NCBI RefSeq assembly: GCF_001586215.1
Contig: NZ_CP014634.1
Location: forward strand, 2,108,001-2,172,000
Direction of reading: 5' to 3'
Origin: Corynebacterium simulans
GTDB lineage: Bacteria; Actinomycetota; Actinomycetes; Mycobacteriales; Mycobacteriaceae
Length of the DNA: 64,000 bases
In this document: in pieces, positions 17,204 through 25,944 of the stretch
Layout of the letters: every line of letters begins with the position of its first letter
Position numbering within the stretch: position 1 is the stretch's first letter
Notes under the pieces: generated by a model
Databases searched by the model: none
What the model was told of the DNA's origin: nothing
What the model saw: only the letters and a program-made list of their open reading frames with translations
Position numbers and translations under genes: made by a program

Positions 17204-19441
17204 CTATAAAGCGCAGGAGACGCAGCCTTCGACCTCAGTGCCTTGGAGCGCGGATTGGCGTAAACGGATGTAGTACAAGGTCTTGATGCCGGCCTTCCAG
17301 GCATAGATTTGCGCCCTGTTGATATCCCTAGTGGTGCTGTCGGCAGTAAAGAACAAGGTCAGAGAAAGGCCTTGGTCCACGTGCTGCGTGGCCATGGCGT
17401 AGGTATCAATGATTTTCTCGTATCCCACGGTGAAAGAGTCCTCGAAATACTCCACATTGTCGTTGGTCATTTCCGGTGCGGGGAAATACACGCGCCCCAA
17501 TCGGCCTTCCTTGCGAATTTCGATCTTGGAGGCAATCGGGTGGATGGATGCAGTCGAATCATTGATGTAGGCAATTGATCCAGTGGGTGGAACTGCCTGT
17601 AGATAGGCGTTATATATTCCGTCTCGGGCCACCTGATTCTTTAATTTCAGCCAGTCCTCGCGTGTAGGAATCCGCACGCCTGCTTCATGGAAAAGCTGCT
17701 CTACTCGCTTGGTGGCAGGGACCCATTCCTGTTTGAGATACTTGTCGAAGAATGCGCCGGAGGCATAAGCAGAGTCTTCAAAACCCTGGAATCGCTGACC
17801 TTTCTCTACCGCTAACGCATGGGATGTGCGCAGCGCATGATAGGTCACAGTCAGGAAATAGAAGTTGGTAAAGTCCAAAGCCTCGGCGCAGCCATAGGGA
17901 ATCCGTTTGGAAGCAAGGAAACCATGGAGATTCATCTGCCCCAAACCAATCGCGTGCATGGATTTATTGCCTTTAGCAATGGAAGGAACTGCTTCGATAT
18001 CGGTAAGATCTGAGACTTGGGTGAGCGCGCGCACTGCGGTTTCTACAGTTGCTCCAAAATCCGGTGATGCAAAGGCCTTAGCGATGTTGAGCGAACCCAG
18101 ATTGCATGAAATGTCTTGGCCGATGGTGGCGTAGTTGCCAGATGGGCCAAAAGTGGATGGCGCGTTGACTTGAAGGATCTCGCTACACAGGTTGGACATA
18201 TTGATACGCCCTTTGAGGGGATTAGAGCGATTGACCGTATCTTCGAAGAGGATATAGGGGTATCCAGATTCAAATTGAAGCTCAGCAAGCGTAGTGAAAA
18301 ACTCCCTGGCCTTGATGGTGGTGTGCGAAATTCGCGGATTGGTCACCAGCTCGTCGTAATGCTCGGTGATAGACATGTCGGACATGGGCACGCCGTATTC
18401 GCGAGCAATGTCATAAGGACTAAACAGATGCATGTCCTTGTTCTCTTTGGCCAGGCGAAACGTTATATCCGGAATAACGACACCCAGTGAAAGGGTCTTG
18501 ATGCGAACTTTTTCATCTGCATTTTCCCGTTTGGTATCGAGGAAGCGAAGAATATCTGGGTGATGCGCATGCAGGTAGACAGCCCCAGCGCCCTGGCGGG
18601 CCCCCAGTTGGTTGGCATAGCTGAAACTATCTTCCAGAATCTTCATAACTGGGACTACGCCGGATGCTTGGTTCTCAATCTTTTTGATCGGGGCTCCGGA
18701 TTCGCGCAGATTGCTTAGCAATAGGGCCACGCCACCGCCGCGTTTTGATAGCTGTAGCGCGGAGTTCACACTGCGGCCAATGCTTTCCAAGTTGTCTTCT
18801 ATTCGCAGGAGGAAGCAAGACACCATTTCGCCGCGCTGAGCCTTGCCTGCGTTGAGAAAAGTAGGGGTGGCGGGCTGGAATCGTCCGGACATGATGTCGT
18901 CCACCAGTTTCTCTGCAAGAACTTTGTCGCCTTGTGCCAGGTAAAGAGCTGTGGTGGTGACGCGTTCTTCGTAGCCTTCAAGGAGTGTTGAGCCGTCAAA
19001 GGTTTTTAGCGCGTAGGAAGTAAAGAACTTAAATGCGCCGAGGAATGTGCGGAACCGATGCTGGGCGCGATGTGCTCTGTCATATATGGCGCACAGGAAC
19101 TCGTCCTCGTAAAGTTCGAGGAAACCCCGCTCGTAGTATTCATTATCTACTAACCATTCCAGGCGTTCCGTGGTGGAGCTAAATGTGCGCATGCGGGGAG
19201 CAACATGGTGGGTTAAATAATCCTGTACTGCCTCAATATCTTTGTCGAACTGAATTCTCCCGGAAGAATCGAATAAGTTCAGCTGCGCGTTGAGCGCATG
19301 GTAACTTTTGCGCTTACCAACGCCGCCTTCGTCGTTAGCACCGGTGGTGATGCGATGGGCTGCGTCAACAGGCTGCGTGGGTGTGGTCTGCGGAGGGGTC
19401 ATTGTGTAGTCCAATCTGTGTGGTCCGGACGTGTTCTTCAT
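17204..19441 (-). CDS. nrdE: Ribonucleotide reductase catalytic subunit, class Ib type NrdE
   Basis: Reduces ribonucleoside diphosphates to deoxyribonucleotides together with NrdF. About 745 residues. Active-site features are visible: the Cys in [14 protein letters not shown], the NMSNLCSEI motif with the thiyl-radical Cys and Glu, the second disulphide Cys in ISCNLGSLN, the radical-transfer tyrosine pair in LYYIRLR, and the C-terminal CVSC reduced by NrdH/thioredoxin. The sequence is strongly like enterobacterial NrdE. The chosen ATG at 19441 overlaps the nrdI stop (ATGA). An in-frame ATG at 19402 is the alternative, but it has no ribosome site. No nrdH lies in this block, so the reductant must be encoded elsewhere. 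Confidence 0.96.
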   Translation of the reverse strand: MKNTSGPHRLDYTMTPPQTTPTQPVDAAHRITTGANDEGGVGKRKSYHALNAQLNLFDSSGRIQFDKDIEAVQDYLTHHVAPRMRTFSSTTERLEWLVDNEYYERGFLELYEDEFLCAIYDRAHRAQHRFRTFLGAFKFFTSYALKTFDGSTLLEGYEERVTTTALYLAQGDKVLAEKLVDDIMSGRFQPATPTFLNAGKAQRGEMVSCFLLRIEDNLESIGRSVNSALQLSKRGGGVALLLSNLRESGAPIKKIENQASGVVPVMKILEDSFSYANQLGARQGAGAVYLHAHHPDILRFLDTKRENADEKVRIKTLSLGVVIPDITFRLAKENKDMHLFSPYDIAREYGVPMSDMSITEHYDELVTNPRISHTTIKAREFFTTLAELQFESGYPYILFEDTVNRSNPLKGRINMSNLCSEILQVNAPSTFGPSGNYATIGQDISCNLGSLNIAKAFASPDFGATVETAVRALTQVSDLTDIEAVPSIAKGNKSMHAIGLGQMNLHGFLASKRIPYGCAEALDFTNFYFLTVTYHALRTSHALAVEKGQRFQGFEDSAYASGAFFDKYLKQEWVPATKRVEQLFHEAGVRIPTREDWLKLKNQVARDGIYNAYLQAVPPTGSIAYINDSTASIHPIASKIEIRKEGRLGRVYFPAPEMTNDNVEYFEDSFTVGYEKIIDTYAMATQHVDQGLSLTLFFTADSTTRDINRAQIYAWKAGIKTLYYIRLRQSALQGTEVEGCVSCAL

Positions 19442-19866
19442 CTTTTGACGTGTTCTTGCTGTTCCCAAAACTTGTGAAGACCTTGTTTTACGGTGTCAAT
19501 ATCTTTTTGGGTGCCGAGTAGCTCGAAGTGATACAGCTCGGGCACGTGGCACTTGGCGGAAATGATTTGGCCGGCTACGCAGTAGGCGTTTCCGAAATTG
19601 GTGTTTCCTGAGGAAATGACGCCGCGGATAAAGGATCGATTGATTGGGTCGTTAAGGAAAGTGATGACCTGTTTAGGAACCGCGCGTTTGAGAGAGCCGC
19701 CTCCGTAGGTGGGGACGACGAGTACATACGGGTGTGAAACCTGGATCATTCCGTTTTTCTTGGGCCGTAGTGGAATTCGCACTGCGGGTCTGCCTAGGCG
19801 TTCAACAAATCTTTTTGTGTTTTCAGAAACGCTCGAAAAGTACACCAAATCTGGTGAGTCTGACAT
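19438..19866 (-). CDS. nrdI: NrdI, flavodoxin-like activator of NrdF
   Basis: A small flavoprotein (142 residues) that delivers superoxide to NrdF so that its tyrosine radical can form. The family start pattern is clear: [19 protein letters not shown], then [12 protein letters not shown], and [16 protein letters not shown] with the flavin loop. I use the ATG at 19866 because AGGA lies 7 bases upstream; longer forms from 19881 or 19896 would add residues outside the family. It is the first gene of the nrd block. For class Ie NrdF, NrdI is needed for hydroxylation of the tyrosine, so its presence here fits the QSK subunit downstream. Confidence 0.95.
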   Translation of the reverse strand: MSDSPDLVYFSSVSENTKRFVERLGRPAVRIPLRPKKNGMIQVSHPYVLVVPTYGGGSLKRAVPKQVITFLNDPINRSFIRGVISSGNTNFGNAYCVAGQIISAKCHVPELYHFELLGTQKDIDTVKQGLHKFWEQQEHVKR

Positions 19867-19924
19867 AGCAATCCTGCTCATCCTGGCCTGAGCCATTCGT
19901 GGGATATGTGATATCCGAAAGCGT

Positions 19925-19964
19925 AACTACGTGTGAGCGTAGTTGCAAACTACGTTGCAACGTA
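19925..19964. promoter_or_regulatory. Nested palindromic operator upstream of nrdI
   Basis: Half-sites alternate in orientation: AACTACG (19925), CGTAGTT (19938), AACTACG (19948). They are followed by the perfect 14-base palindrome TACGTTGCAACGTA (19951-19964). The array lies about 60-100 bases before the nrdI start and after the end of the MntR-like gene. It does not match the DtxR consensus or an NrdR box. The MntR-like neighbour is the obvious candidate binder (inference). A DtxR-like half-site, TTAGGTTTAGGT, lies at 19987-19998. Confidence 0.6.
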
Positions 19965-20013
19965 TATTTTAAAAGGGCAGGTAATGTTAGGTTTAGGTGG
20001 AGGGGGATGGCTT

Positions 20014-20694
20014 TTATGGGGTATGAGGAGCTACAAAAACTGCGTCGGTAGCCGGGCGTCCGAGCAGTACCCACGGAGTGCTACCAAATACTCGCACTTC
20101 GAGTGATTCTGAAAAGGGGGCTCCTTCGCGCGTGTCTAGAACGGCACCCGTGACGATGCCGTGTTCTTTCAGGAAAGCTAGTAGTTGTGGGTCGGAATCG
20201 GAGATTCGTTCAACGATCACCTGAGATTGTGCTCCGCTGTCAGAGAGCCGGTGTGCACGAGGAATCGTGATGTTCCCATCAACTGTGGGAATAGGATCGC
20301 CGTGTGGATCCCTACTGGGAAAATTGAGGAACTTGTCCACGCGCTCTATCAGCATGTCCGACACTGCGTGTTCGAGGTTTTCTGCTTCGTCATGGACTTC
20401 GTCCCATGTATAGTCCAATGCCTGTACCAAGAAAGATTCAAGCAATCGGTGACGGCGCACCATATCCAATGCATACTGTCTACCCCGATCGGTGAGCTCC
20501 ACTGCTCCGTAAGGTGTGTGTGATACCAACCCTTGCTTGGTCATTTTGCGCACTGCATCGGAGACTGAGGAGAGTTTGAGCCCTAACTGTGCTGAAATAA
20601 GCGTGGCGGTTACGGGCTCAGATGACCATTCCTTTAGCCCCCAGATGGCTTTCAAATAATTCTGTGTGCTAGTGGAAAGCTCGGAAACAGACAT
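20014..20694 (-). CDS. mntR: DtxR/MntR-family metal-dependent regulator
   Basis: A 226-residue regulator of the manganese/iron-sensing DtxR family, most like the mycobacterial MntR/SirR branch. Residues 1-70 are the winged helix (LSTSTQNYLKAIWGL, VSDAVRKMTKQGLV), 70-140 the dimerisation and metal domain (MVRRHRLLE, EVHDEAENLEHAVSD), and the C-terminus an SH3-like FeoA domain. Metal-ligand candidates are His82, Glu86, His101, Glu105, Glu108 and His109. Glu105 sits where DtxR has Cys, which is typical of Mn sensors. At residue 12 the usual Asp of the MntR site is Asn (AAT at 20659-20661), which may alter metal choice. There is no Shine-Dalgarno; TAAGAT six bases before the ATG suggests a leaderless transcript. 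It lies directly upstream of nrdI. Confidence 0.88.
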   Translation of the reverse strand: MSVSELSTSTQNYLKAIWGLKEWSSEPVTATLISAQLGLKLSSVSDAVRKMTKQGLVSHTPYGAVELTDRGRQYALDMVRRHRLLESFLVQALDYTWDEVHDEAENLEHAVSDMLIERVDKFLNFPSRDPHGDPIPTVDGNITIPRAHRLSDSGAQSQVIVERISDSDPQLLAFLKEHGIVTGAVLDTREGAPFSESLEVRVFGSTPWVLLGRPATDAVFVAPHTP

Positions 20695-20742
20695 GGGGAA
20701 ATCTTAACCCAGCACCTTAGTGTGTGCTGACGTAGCGCTCCC

Positions 20743-20758
20743 AACGCTCATAGCGAAC
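20743..20758. promoter_or_regulatory. ClgR-type binding site upstream of clpP1
   Basis: AACGCTCATAGCGAAC matches the corynebacterial ClgR pattern WCGCYNANRGCGWW at every position. In C. glutamicum ClgR activates clpP1P2. The site is 75-90 bases before the clpP1 start and about 50 bases from the divergent mntR start. Confidence 0.75.
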
Positions 20759-20831
20759 AGGGGCCAAATTTGAGAAGAATGTCGGTAAGGTGGGGCCAGT
20801 TAAAAATTCTTCAATTGAAGGAGCATCATTA

Positions 20832-21431
20832 ATGTCTGAGAAGATTTCAATGAACTCATCCGCTACTGGTATGAGCCTGGGCGATAGCGTCTATGAGCGC
20901 CTCTTGCGCGAGCGCATTATCTTCCTGGGAACCCAGGTGGATGATGAGATTGCGAACAAGCTGTGCGCCCAGATTCTCCTGCTGTCCGCAGAGGATCCCA
21001 CGCGCGATATTTCGCTTTATATCAATTCGCCGGGTGGCTCCGTTACCGCGGGCATGGCCATCTACGACACGATGAAGTACTCGCCGTGCGATATTGCCAC
21101 CTATGGCATGGGTCTGGCAGCTTCCATGGGCCAGTTCTTGCTCTCCGGCGGCACCAAGGGCAAGCGCTACGCTCTGCCACATGCTCGCATCATGATGCAC
21201 CAGCCTTCCGCTGGCGTGGGTGGCACCGCTGCTGACATCGCCATCCAGGCCGAGCAGTTTGCGCAGACCAAGCGCGAGATGGCTGAGCTCATCGCTGAGC
21301 ACACCGGCCAGTCTTTCGAGCAGATTACCCGCGACTCCGACCGTGACCGTTGGTTTACTGCACAGCAGGCCAAGGAGTACGGCATCGTCGACCATGTCAT
21401 CGAATCCGTCAACGGCCCGATCAACAACTAG
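20832..21431 (+). CDS. clpP1: ATP-dependent Clp protease proteolytic subunit 1
   Basis: A serine peptidase that forms a ring with ClpP2 and degrades proteins fed by ClpX or ClpC. From the ATG at 20832 it has 199 residues, with GAAGGAG 8 bases upstream; an upstream in-frame ATG at 20790 is less likely. The catalytic triad is Ser98 (GLAASMGQF), His123 (ARIMMHQPS) and Asp172. The oxyanion motif SPGGSVTAG is at 66-74. The gene is the first of a two-gene operon, 21 bases before clpP2, behind a ClgR-type site. Actinobacteria normally need both subunits for an active, mixed complex. Confidence 0.97.
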   Translation: MSEKISMNSSATGMSLGDSVYERLLRERIIFLGTQVDDEIANKLCAQILLLSAEDPTRDISLYINSPGGSVTAGMAIYDTMKYSPCDIATYGMGLAASMGQFLLSGGTKGKRYALPHARIMMHQPSAGVGGTAADIAIQAEQFAQTKREMAELIAEHTGQSFEQITRDSDRDRWFTAQQAKEYGIVDHVIESVNGPINN

Positions 21432-21452
21432 GGATTAAGGAGATCCACTACT

Positions 21453-22076
21453 ATGTCTAATATGCAGATGCCTTCTTCCCGCTACGTCCTGCCGGAGTTT
21501 GTCGAGCAGAACGCACAAGGCTCTAAGACCACCAACCCATACTCCAAGCTCTTTGAGGAGCGCATCATCTTCCTAGGCACCCAGGTTGATGACACCTCGG
21601 CGAATGACATCATGGCGCAGCTGCTGGTTCTGGAATCCCAGGATCCTGACCGCGACATCACCATGTACATCAACTCCCCGGGCGGCTCCTTTACTGCGCT
21701 GATGGCCATCTACGACACCATGCGCTACGTCCGCCCAGACGTGCAGACCGTCTGCCTGGGCCAGGCTGCATCTGCTGCAGCCGTCCTGCTGGCTGCGGGT
21801 GCTCCGGGTAAGCGCGCTGCGTTGCCGAACTCCCGCGTGCTGATTCACCAGCCACGCACCCAGGGCACCCAGGGCCAGGTTTCTGACCTAGAGATCGAGG
21901 CTAACGAGATCGAGCGCATGCGCCGCCTCATGGAGACCACCCTCGCTGAGCACACCGGCCGCACCGCAGACCAGGTCCGTGAGGACACTGACCGCGACAA
22001 GATCCTGACCGCTCAGGAAGCCGTTGAGTACGGCATCATCGATACCGTCTTTGATTACCGCAAGCTCAACGCCTAA
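21453..22076 (+). CDS. clpP2: ATP-dependent Clp protease proteolytic subunit 2
   Basis: The partner subunit of ClpP1, 207 residues. The catalytic triad is Ser107 (GQAASAAAV), His132 (SRVLIHQPR) and Asp182, so it is predicted to be active. The N-terminal 25 residues before NPYSKLFEERIIF are a propeptide-like extension normally trimmed on assembly. AAGGAGA lies 6 bases before the ATG. It is followed by a strong terminator and is probably read from the clpP1 promoter only. Confidence 0.97.
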   Translation: MSNMQMPSSRYVLPEFVEQNAQGSKTTNPYSKLFEERIIFLGTQVDDTSANDIMAQLLVLESQDPDRDITMYINSPGGSFTALMAIYDTMRYVRPDVQTVCLGQAASAAAVLLAAGAPGKRAALPNSRVLIHQPRTQGTQGQVSDLEIEANEIERMRRLMETTLAEHTGRTADQVREDTDRDKILTAQEAVEYGIIDTVFDYRKLNA

Positions 22077-22093
22077 AACGCAGTCGTTAAGCT

Positions 22094-22129
22094 AAAGCCC
22101 TTGCACCGTATTTGTGGTGCAAGGGCTTT
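22094..22129 (+). terminator. Terminator of the clpP operon
   Basis: AAAGCCCTTGCACC pairs with GGTGCAAGGGCTTT around an 8-base loop, followed by GGTTTTAG. Confidence 0.9.
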
Positions 22130-22182
22130 GGTTTTAGTTCTTTAGGGTTTCTATAGGGCTTGGCGCGTCACCCAAACCCGTT

Positions 22183-22464
22183 CTACGGATGGATGTGCCT
22201 AGGCAGCCGCCACATCAGCACAACGCTGACGATGATAGCGATACCGCTGAAAATGAATAGGCCTGGGTACGGTGCCTCGATTGGGATACTGAAGGTGTAT
22301 GCGGCCCAGTTTATCGCGATTGCTAGGAAATAGACTAGGAGAATGCCTCCAGCGGCGGTGATGGTTCGCATAGCGATACTTCTATTGTCAAGCGCTTTGA
22401 AGAGCATCCCTATCGCCGTGCCAGCATAGCCCGCACCGTTGGGGCCGATAACGCCGTAGATTCC
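22183..22464 (-). pseudogene. Remnant of an ABC transporter (broken ATPase start joined to a membrane segment)
   Basis: In one frame the sequence begins GIYGVIGPNGAG, which is the start of an ABC ATPase with its Walker A loop. The essential Lys-Thr is missing and it continues YAGTAIGML. It then runs into two hydrophobic segments (GGILLVYFLAIAINWA and LFIFSGIAIIVSVVLMW), as in a permease. No Walker B or signature motif exists. I infer that deletions fused the first codons of an ATPase gene to the end of a permease gene. The last 74 codons after the ATG at 22407 could still be translated as a small membrane protein, but I see no ribosome binding site before it. Confidence 0.6.
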
Positions 22465-22630
22465 GGGGGGCTAGTGCTTCGGCTAGAAGCGGTGCGACGA
22501 AATCCTCGTGTAATGCGGCACGATGCTTTTCTGCAACGCGGGTGCGGTCGCCGGGGGCGAGCTGGCCGGACATGATCATGTCGCGGATGCCGCTGGCGAG
22601 TTGTTGGTAGAGGGGGGAGGTTGATGCTCC
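22465..22630 (-). pseudogene. Remnant of a GntR/YtrA-family regulator
   Basis: The frame reads STSPLYQQLASGIRDMIMSG, QLAPGD, then RTRVAEKHRAALHEDFVAP, LLAEALA. The first part is the start of a GntR winged helix and the last part matches the C-terminal helix of YtrA-type regulators. About 50 residues between them, including the recognition helix, are absent. The frame then shifts into the ATPase remnant. YtrA-type regulators normally precede ABC transporter genes, so both pieces are probably one collapsed operon. Confidence 0.6.
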
Positions 22631-22780
22631 GACCCTTGGTCGATTCGGCTGCAAATATGGGGGTGAACGGTTTCGCAGTGCGGGGCCGTGACGTGGATTT
22701 TCTGCAGCTGCGTGTCTTAACAATTATTTCGGGCAACCAACCGATTTGTTGTTACCGAGAATTAGTGGTCAACTATTTAT

Positions 22781-24280
22781 ATGTCAGATCACAATACGCA
22801 GCTGTCTGGCGCGACAGCACATAAAGCGGAGTCTGAAGAAAGACTGTTCTTCGGGCATCCGTGGGGCCTAGCCAACCTCTTTGGCATCGAGATGTGGGAG
22901 CGTTTCAGCTTCTACGGCATGCAGTCGATCGTCTTGCTCTATATGTACTACTCCGTTACCGATGGCGGACTGGGCATGGACAAGACCGCTGCAACGTCGG
23001 TGGTTGGTGCCTACGGCGGTCTGGTCTATATGGCCTGCCTTCTGGCCTCTTTGGTTGCAGACCGAATTTTGGGCCCGGAGCGCACCCTGTTCTACTCCGC
23101 GAACCTGGTGATGCTCGGTCATATCGCTCTGGCGTTTATTCCGGACGTTATTGGTCTGGCGATTGGTTTGGTTCTCATTGCCATCGGCTCTGGCGGCGTG
23201 AAGACCACCGCCCAGGTGGTGCTTGGCTCGCTATATAGCCGTGATGACACCCGCCGTGACGGTGGTTTCTCCATCTTCTACATGGGTGTCAACATCGGCG
23301 CTCTATTAGGCCCGTTTGTCACAACAATCATGTGGGGCTGGAAGGGATTCCACTGGGGCTTTGGCCTCGCGGCAATCGGCATGTTCGCGGGCCTGATTCA
23401 GTACACCCTGATGCGCAAGTCCACCATCAAGGATGCAGGCCACGAGGTCCCGAACCCTGCTAGCAGCAAGCAGATGCTGCTCGGCCTAGCTGCCGTCCTT
23501 GGAATCGTGGCAATTGCGGTATTTTCCATCGCAACCGGCGTTGTCAAGGTCGATTGGCTATCCAACATCGTCACCGTCGTTGCGCTGTTGGCGGCAATCG
23601 TATTGTGGTGCCAGATGTACTTCTCCGAGCTGGTTGATGCGGAAGAGAAGAAGCGTCTGCTGGGATTTATCCCGCTGTTTGTCTCTGGTGTTTTGTTCTT
23701 CGGTATCTTCCAGCAGCAGTTCACCGTCATGACCATCTACGCGGACGTGCGCTTGGACCGTAACTTCTTCGGCATCGAGATTCCGCCGTCACTGGTGCAG
23801 TCCTTCAACCCGGTCTTCATCGTGATCTTCTCTGCGATTTTCGCAACCATGTGGACCAAGCTCGGTAACCGTCAGTGGTCCACGCCAGTGAAGTTCGGCG
23901 CCGCGAACATCATCATCGGTATTTCCTTGTTCTTCTTCCTGCCGTACTCCGGTACCGGTGCAAATTCCACGCCGATGTTTGCCATCATTGGCATCCTCTT
24001 CCTGTTCACCATGGGCGAGCTTTTGCTGTCCCCGGTTGGTAACGCGCTTGCTACGAAGGTCGCGCCACGTGCCTTCCCCTCCCGCATGATGGCGGTGTGG
24101 ATGATGGCCGTTGCCATGGGTACCTCCCTGGCTGGCTCCCTGGCTGGTTTCTACAACCCGGAAGACGCGGGCGCGGAGAATACCTTCTTTATCGCCTTGG
24201 GCATCGCTTCCATCGTTCTGGGTCTGCTGGTCCTGGCAGTCAGCCGCTGGGTGGTTAAGAACTTCGCCACCTTCCGCTAA
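22781..24280 (+). CDS. POT/PTR-family proton-dependent oligopeptide transporter
   Basis: Imports di- and tripeptides with protons across the cytoplasmic membrane. The 499 residues contain about 12-14 hydrophobic segments. The family start motif is present (GIEMWERFSFYGMQSIVLLY, the ExxERFxxYG type), as is the second PTR signature FYMGVNIGALLGP near residue 170. The N-terminal 25 residues are polar and cytoplasmic. No clear Shine-Dalgarno is seen before the ATG at 22781. It stands alone between the decayed ABC remnants and a palindromic hairpin. Substrate is inferred from the family only. Confidence 0.93.
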   Translation: MSDHNTQLSGATAHKAESEERLFFGHPWGLANLFGIEMWERFSFYGMQSIVLLYMYYSVTDGGLGMDKTAATSVVGAYGGLVYMACLLASLVADRILGPERTLFYSANLVMLGHIALAFIPDVIGLAIGLVLIAIGSGGVKTTAQVVLGSLYSRDDTRRDGGFSIFYMGVNIGALLGPFVTTIMWGWKGFHWGFGLAAIGMFAGLIQYTLMRKSTIKDAGHEVPNPASSKQMLLGLAAVLGIVAIAVFSIATGVVKVDWLSNIVTVVALLAAIVLWCQMYFSELVDAEEKKRLLGFIPLFVSGVLFFGIFQQQFTVMTIYADVRLDRNFFGIEIPPSLVQSFNPVFIVIFSAIFATMWTKLGNRQWSTPVKFGAANIIIGISLFFFLPYSGTGANSTPMFAIIGILFLFTMGELLLSPVGNALATKVAPRAFPSRMMAVWMMAVAMGTSLAGSLAGFYNPEDAGAENTFFIALGIASIVLGLLVLAVSRWVVKNFATFR

Positions 24281-24581
24281 AAGGAGCCGATGCTTTCCGA
24301 CGCCGCTGGTTACGACGCCGCGGCGTCGTTGCCGTTTTCTTGGTCCCTGCGTTGCCTGCTGAAAGCCGGCGCATAGTGTATGTGAACTGCGAAAAGGGAA
24401 GTCTCAAGGAGAGGTTGAGGCTGCGCCACGCGGAGGAATGAATGAGGGCGGTGTCGCGTTGATTTACTAAGGTGGAGGTATCTGTGGGACGCGTTCTTTT
24501 TAAGGGCGCCGGATGCAAAGGATTGGCATCCTAGAATCTTCCCACCACAATCAATAATCAAAAGCGAGTGGAAAGACCTTA
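24281..24581. other. Intergenic region between the peptide transporter and clpX
   Basis: It contains the perfect 18-base palindrome ACGACGCCGCGGCGTCGT (24312-24329) followed by TTGCCGTTTT, a possible terminator for the transporter. A TAGAAT -10-like box at 24532-24537 could start clpX transcription with a leader of about 40 bases. A 28-codon frame at 24291 has an AAGGAG but overlaps the palindrome and is not called. Confidence 0.5.
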
Positions 24582-25877
24582 ATGGCACGTATGCAAGAAA
24601 GCGCTGACCTGCTCAAGTGCTCCTTTTGTGGCAAGAGCCAGAAACAGGTGAAAAAGCTCATCGCCGGCGGCGGTGTCTACATCTGTGATGAGTGCATCGA
24701 GCTGTGCAATGAGATCATCGAAGAAGAACTCGGCGCAGCCGCCGCGGCTGACAATGCTGAGAAGGAAGTAAAGCTTCCGCGCCCTTCGGAGATTTCCTCC
24801 TTCCTTGATAAGTACGTCATCGGCCAGGACCAGGCCAAGCGCGTGCTTTCTGTGGCGGTTTATAACCACTACAAGCGCATCAAGGCAGAAGAAGCAGCGG
24901 GCCTGGAAAGCCGCCGCAAGAAGGTCGAGGATGAGGACGTCGAGATCGCTAAGTCCAACATCCTGCTGCTCGGTCCTACCGGTTCCGGCAAGACCTACCT
25001 AGCGCAGACGCTGGCTCGCATGCTGGATGTTCCTTTTGCTATCGCCGACGCCACCAGCCTTACCGAGGCCGGCTACGTGGGCGAGGACGTAGAAAACATT
25101 CTGCTTAAGCTCCTGCAGGCCGCAGACTTTGACGTAGAGCGCGCGCAGCGCGGCATCATCTACGTCGATGAGGTGGACAAGATTTCCCGCAAGTCCGAAA
25201 ACCCATCCATTACTCGTGACGTTTCCGGTGAGGGCGTGCAGCAAGCCCTGCTGAAGATCTTGGAGGGAACCGTAGCCGCCATCCCGCCGCAGGGTGGCCG
25301 TAAGCACCCCAACCAAGAGTTCATCCAGCTCGATACCTCGAACATTCTGTTCATCGTTGCTGGTGCCTTTGCTGGCCTCGATAAAGTCATCGCAGAACGC
25401 GTGGGCAAGAAGGGCGTGGGCTTTGGCGCGAAGCTCGAGACCGCCAGCGAGCGCGAGAAGCTCGACCTCTTCTCTGAGGTACGCCCTGAGGATCTCGTAA
25501 AGTTCGGACTAATCCCGGAGTTCATTGGCCGCTTGCCGGTTGTGGCCACCGTGGACAACCTCGATCGTGAGTCCTTGGTCAAGGTCTTGGTGGAGCCGAA
25601 GAACTCGCTCATCAAGCAATATCAGCGCCTCTTCGAGATGGATGGCGCGGAACTGGTCTTCGCAGACGAGGCCTTGGGCTCCATTGCCGAGCTCGCGCTC
25701 GAGCGCAAGACCGGCGCTCGTGGCTTGCGTGCCATCATGGAGGAGCTGCTCGTTCCCATCATGTATGACCTGCCAGACCGCGAGGACATCACGGCCGTGC
25801 ACATTACCGAGGCCTGCGTTAAAGGCGAGGGCGAGCCGGAGTTTGTCTATTCTGACGCCGAAAAGGAATCTGCCTAG
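24582..25877 (+). CDS. clpX: Clp protease ATP-binding unfoldase ClpX
   Basis: A hexameric AAA+ unfoldase that recognises and feeds substrates to ClpP1P2. Of 431 residues, the N-terminal zinc-binding domain has Cys13, Cys16, Cys35 and Cys38 ([15 protein letters not shown]). Walker A is GPTGSGKT at 131-138 and Walker B is [10 protein letters not shown]. The ClpP-docking loop is of the IGF type but reads VGFGAK around residue 284 (KKGVGFGAK), as in other Corynebacterium proteins. It is monocistronic with its own terminator and close to clpP1P2, separated by the transporter and remnants. The ATG at 24582 gives the family start [13 protein letters not shown]. Confidence 0.97.
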   Translation: MARMQESADLLKCSFCGKSQKQVKKLIAGGGVYICDECIELCNEIIEEELGAAAAADNAEKEVKLPRPSEISSFLDKYVIGQDQAKRVLSVAVYNHYKRIKAEEAAGLESRRKKVEDEDVEIAKSNILLLGPTGSGKTYLAQTLARMLDVPFAIADATSLTEAGYVGEDVENILLKLLQAADFDVERAQRGIIYVDEVDKISRKSENPSITRDVSGEGVQQALLKILEGTVAAIPPQGGRKHPNQEFIQLDTSNILFIVAGAFAGLDKVIAERVGKKGVGFGAKLETASEREKLDLFSEVRPEDLVKFGLIPEFIGRLPVVATVDNLDRESLVKVLVEPKNSLIKQYQRLFEMDGAELVFADEALGSIAELALERKTGARGLRAIMEELLVPIMYDLPDREDITAVHITEACVKGEGEPEFVYSDAEKESA

Positions 25878-25908
25878 CTAACGCGTTTCCGTCTAACCCC
25901 ACATGCTC

Positions 25909-25938
25909 AAAGAGCCGCCTTCTATAAGGCGGCTCTTT
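25909..25938 (+). terminator. Terminator after clpX (bidirectional)
   Basis: AAAGAGCCGCCTT pairs with AAGGCGGCTCTTT around a 4-base loop. The symmetric A and T flanks can serve both clpX and the convergent TetR gene. Confidence 0.92.
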
Positions 25939-25944
25939 TAGGCT

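Noticed and set aside
22388..22723. An intact 111-residue regulator gene
   Set aside because: The winged helix is missing its recognition helix and the frame shifts into ATPase sequence, so it is a remnant.
24291..24377. A 28-codon ORF after the peptide transporter
   Set aside because: It overlaps a perfect palindrome likely to act as a terminator, and the product has no features.
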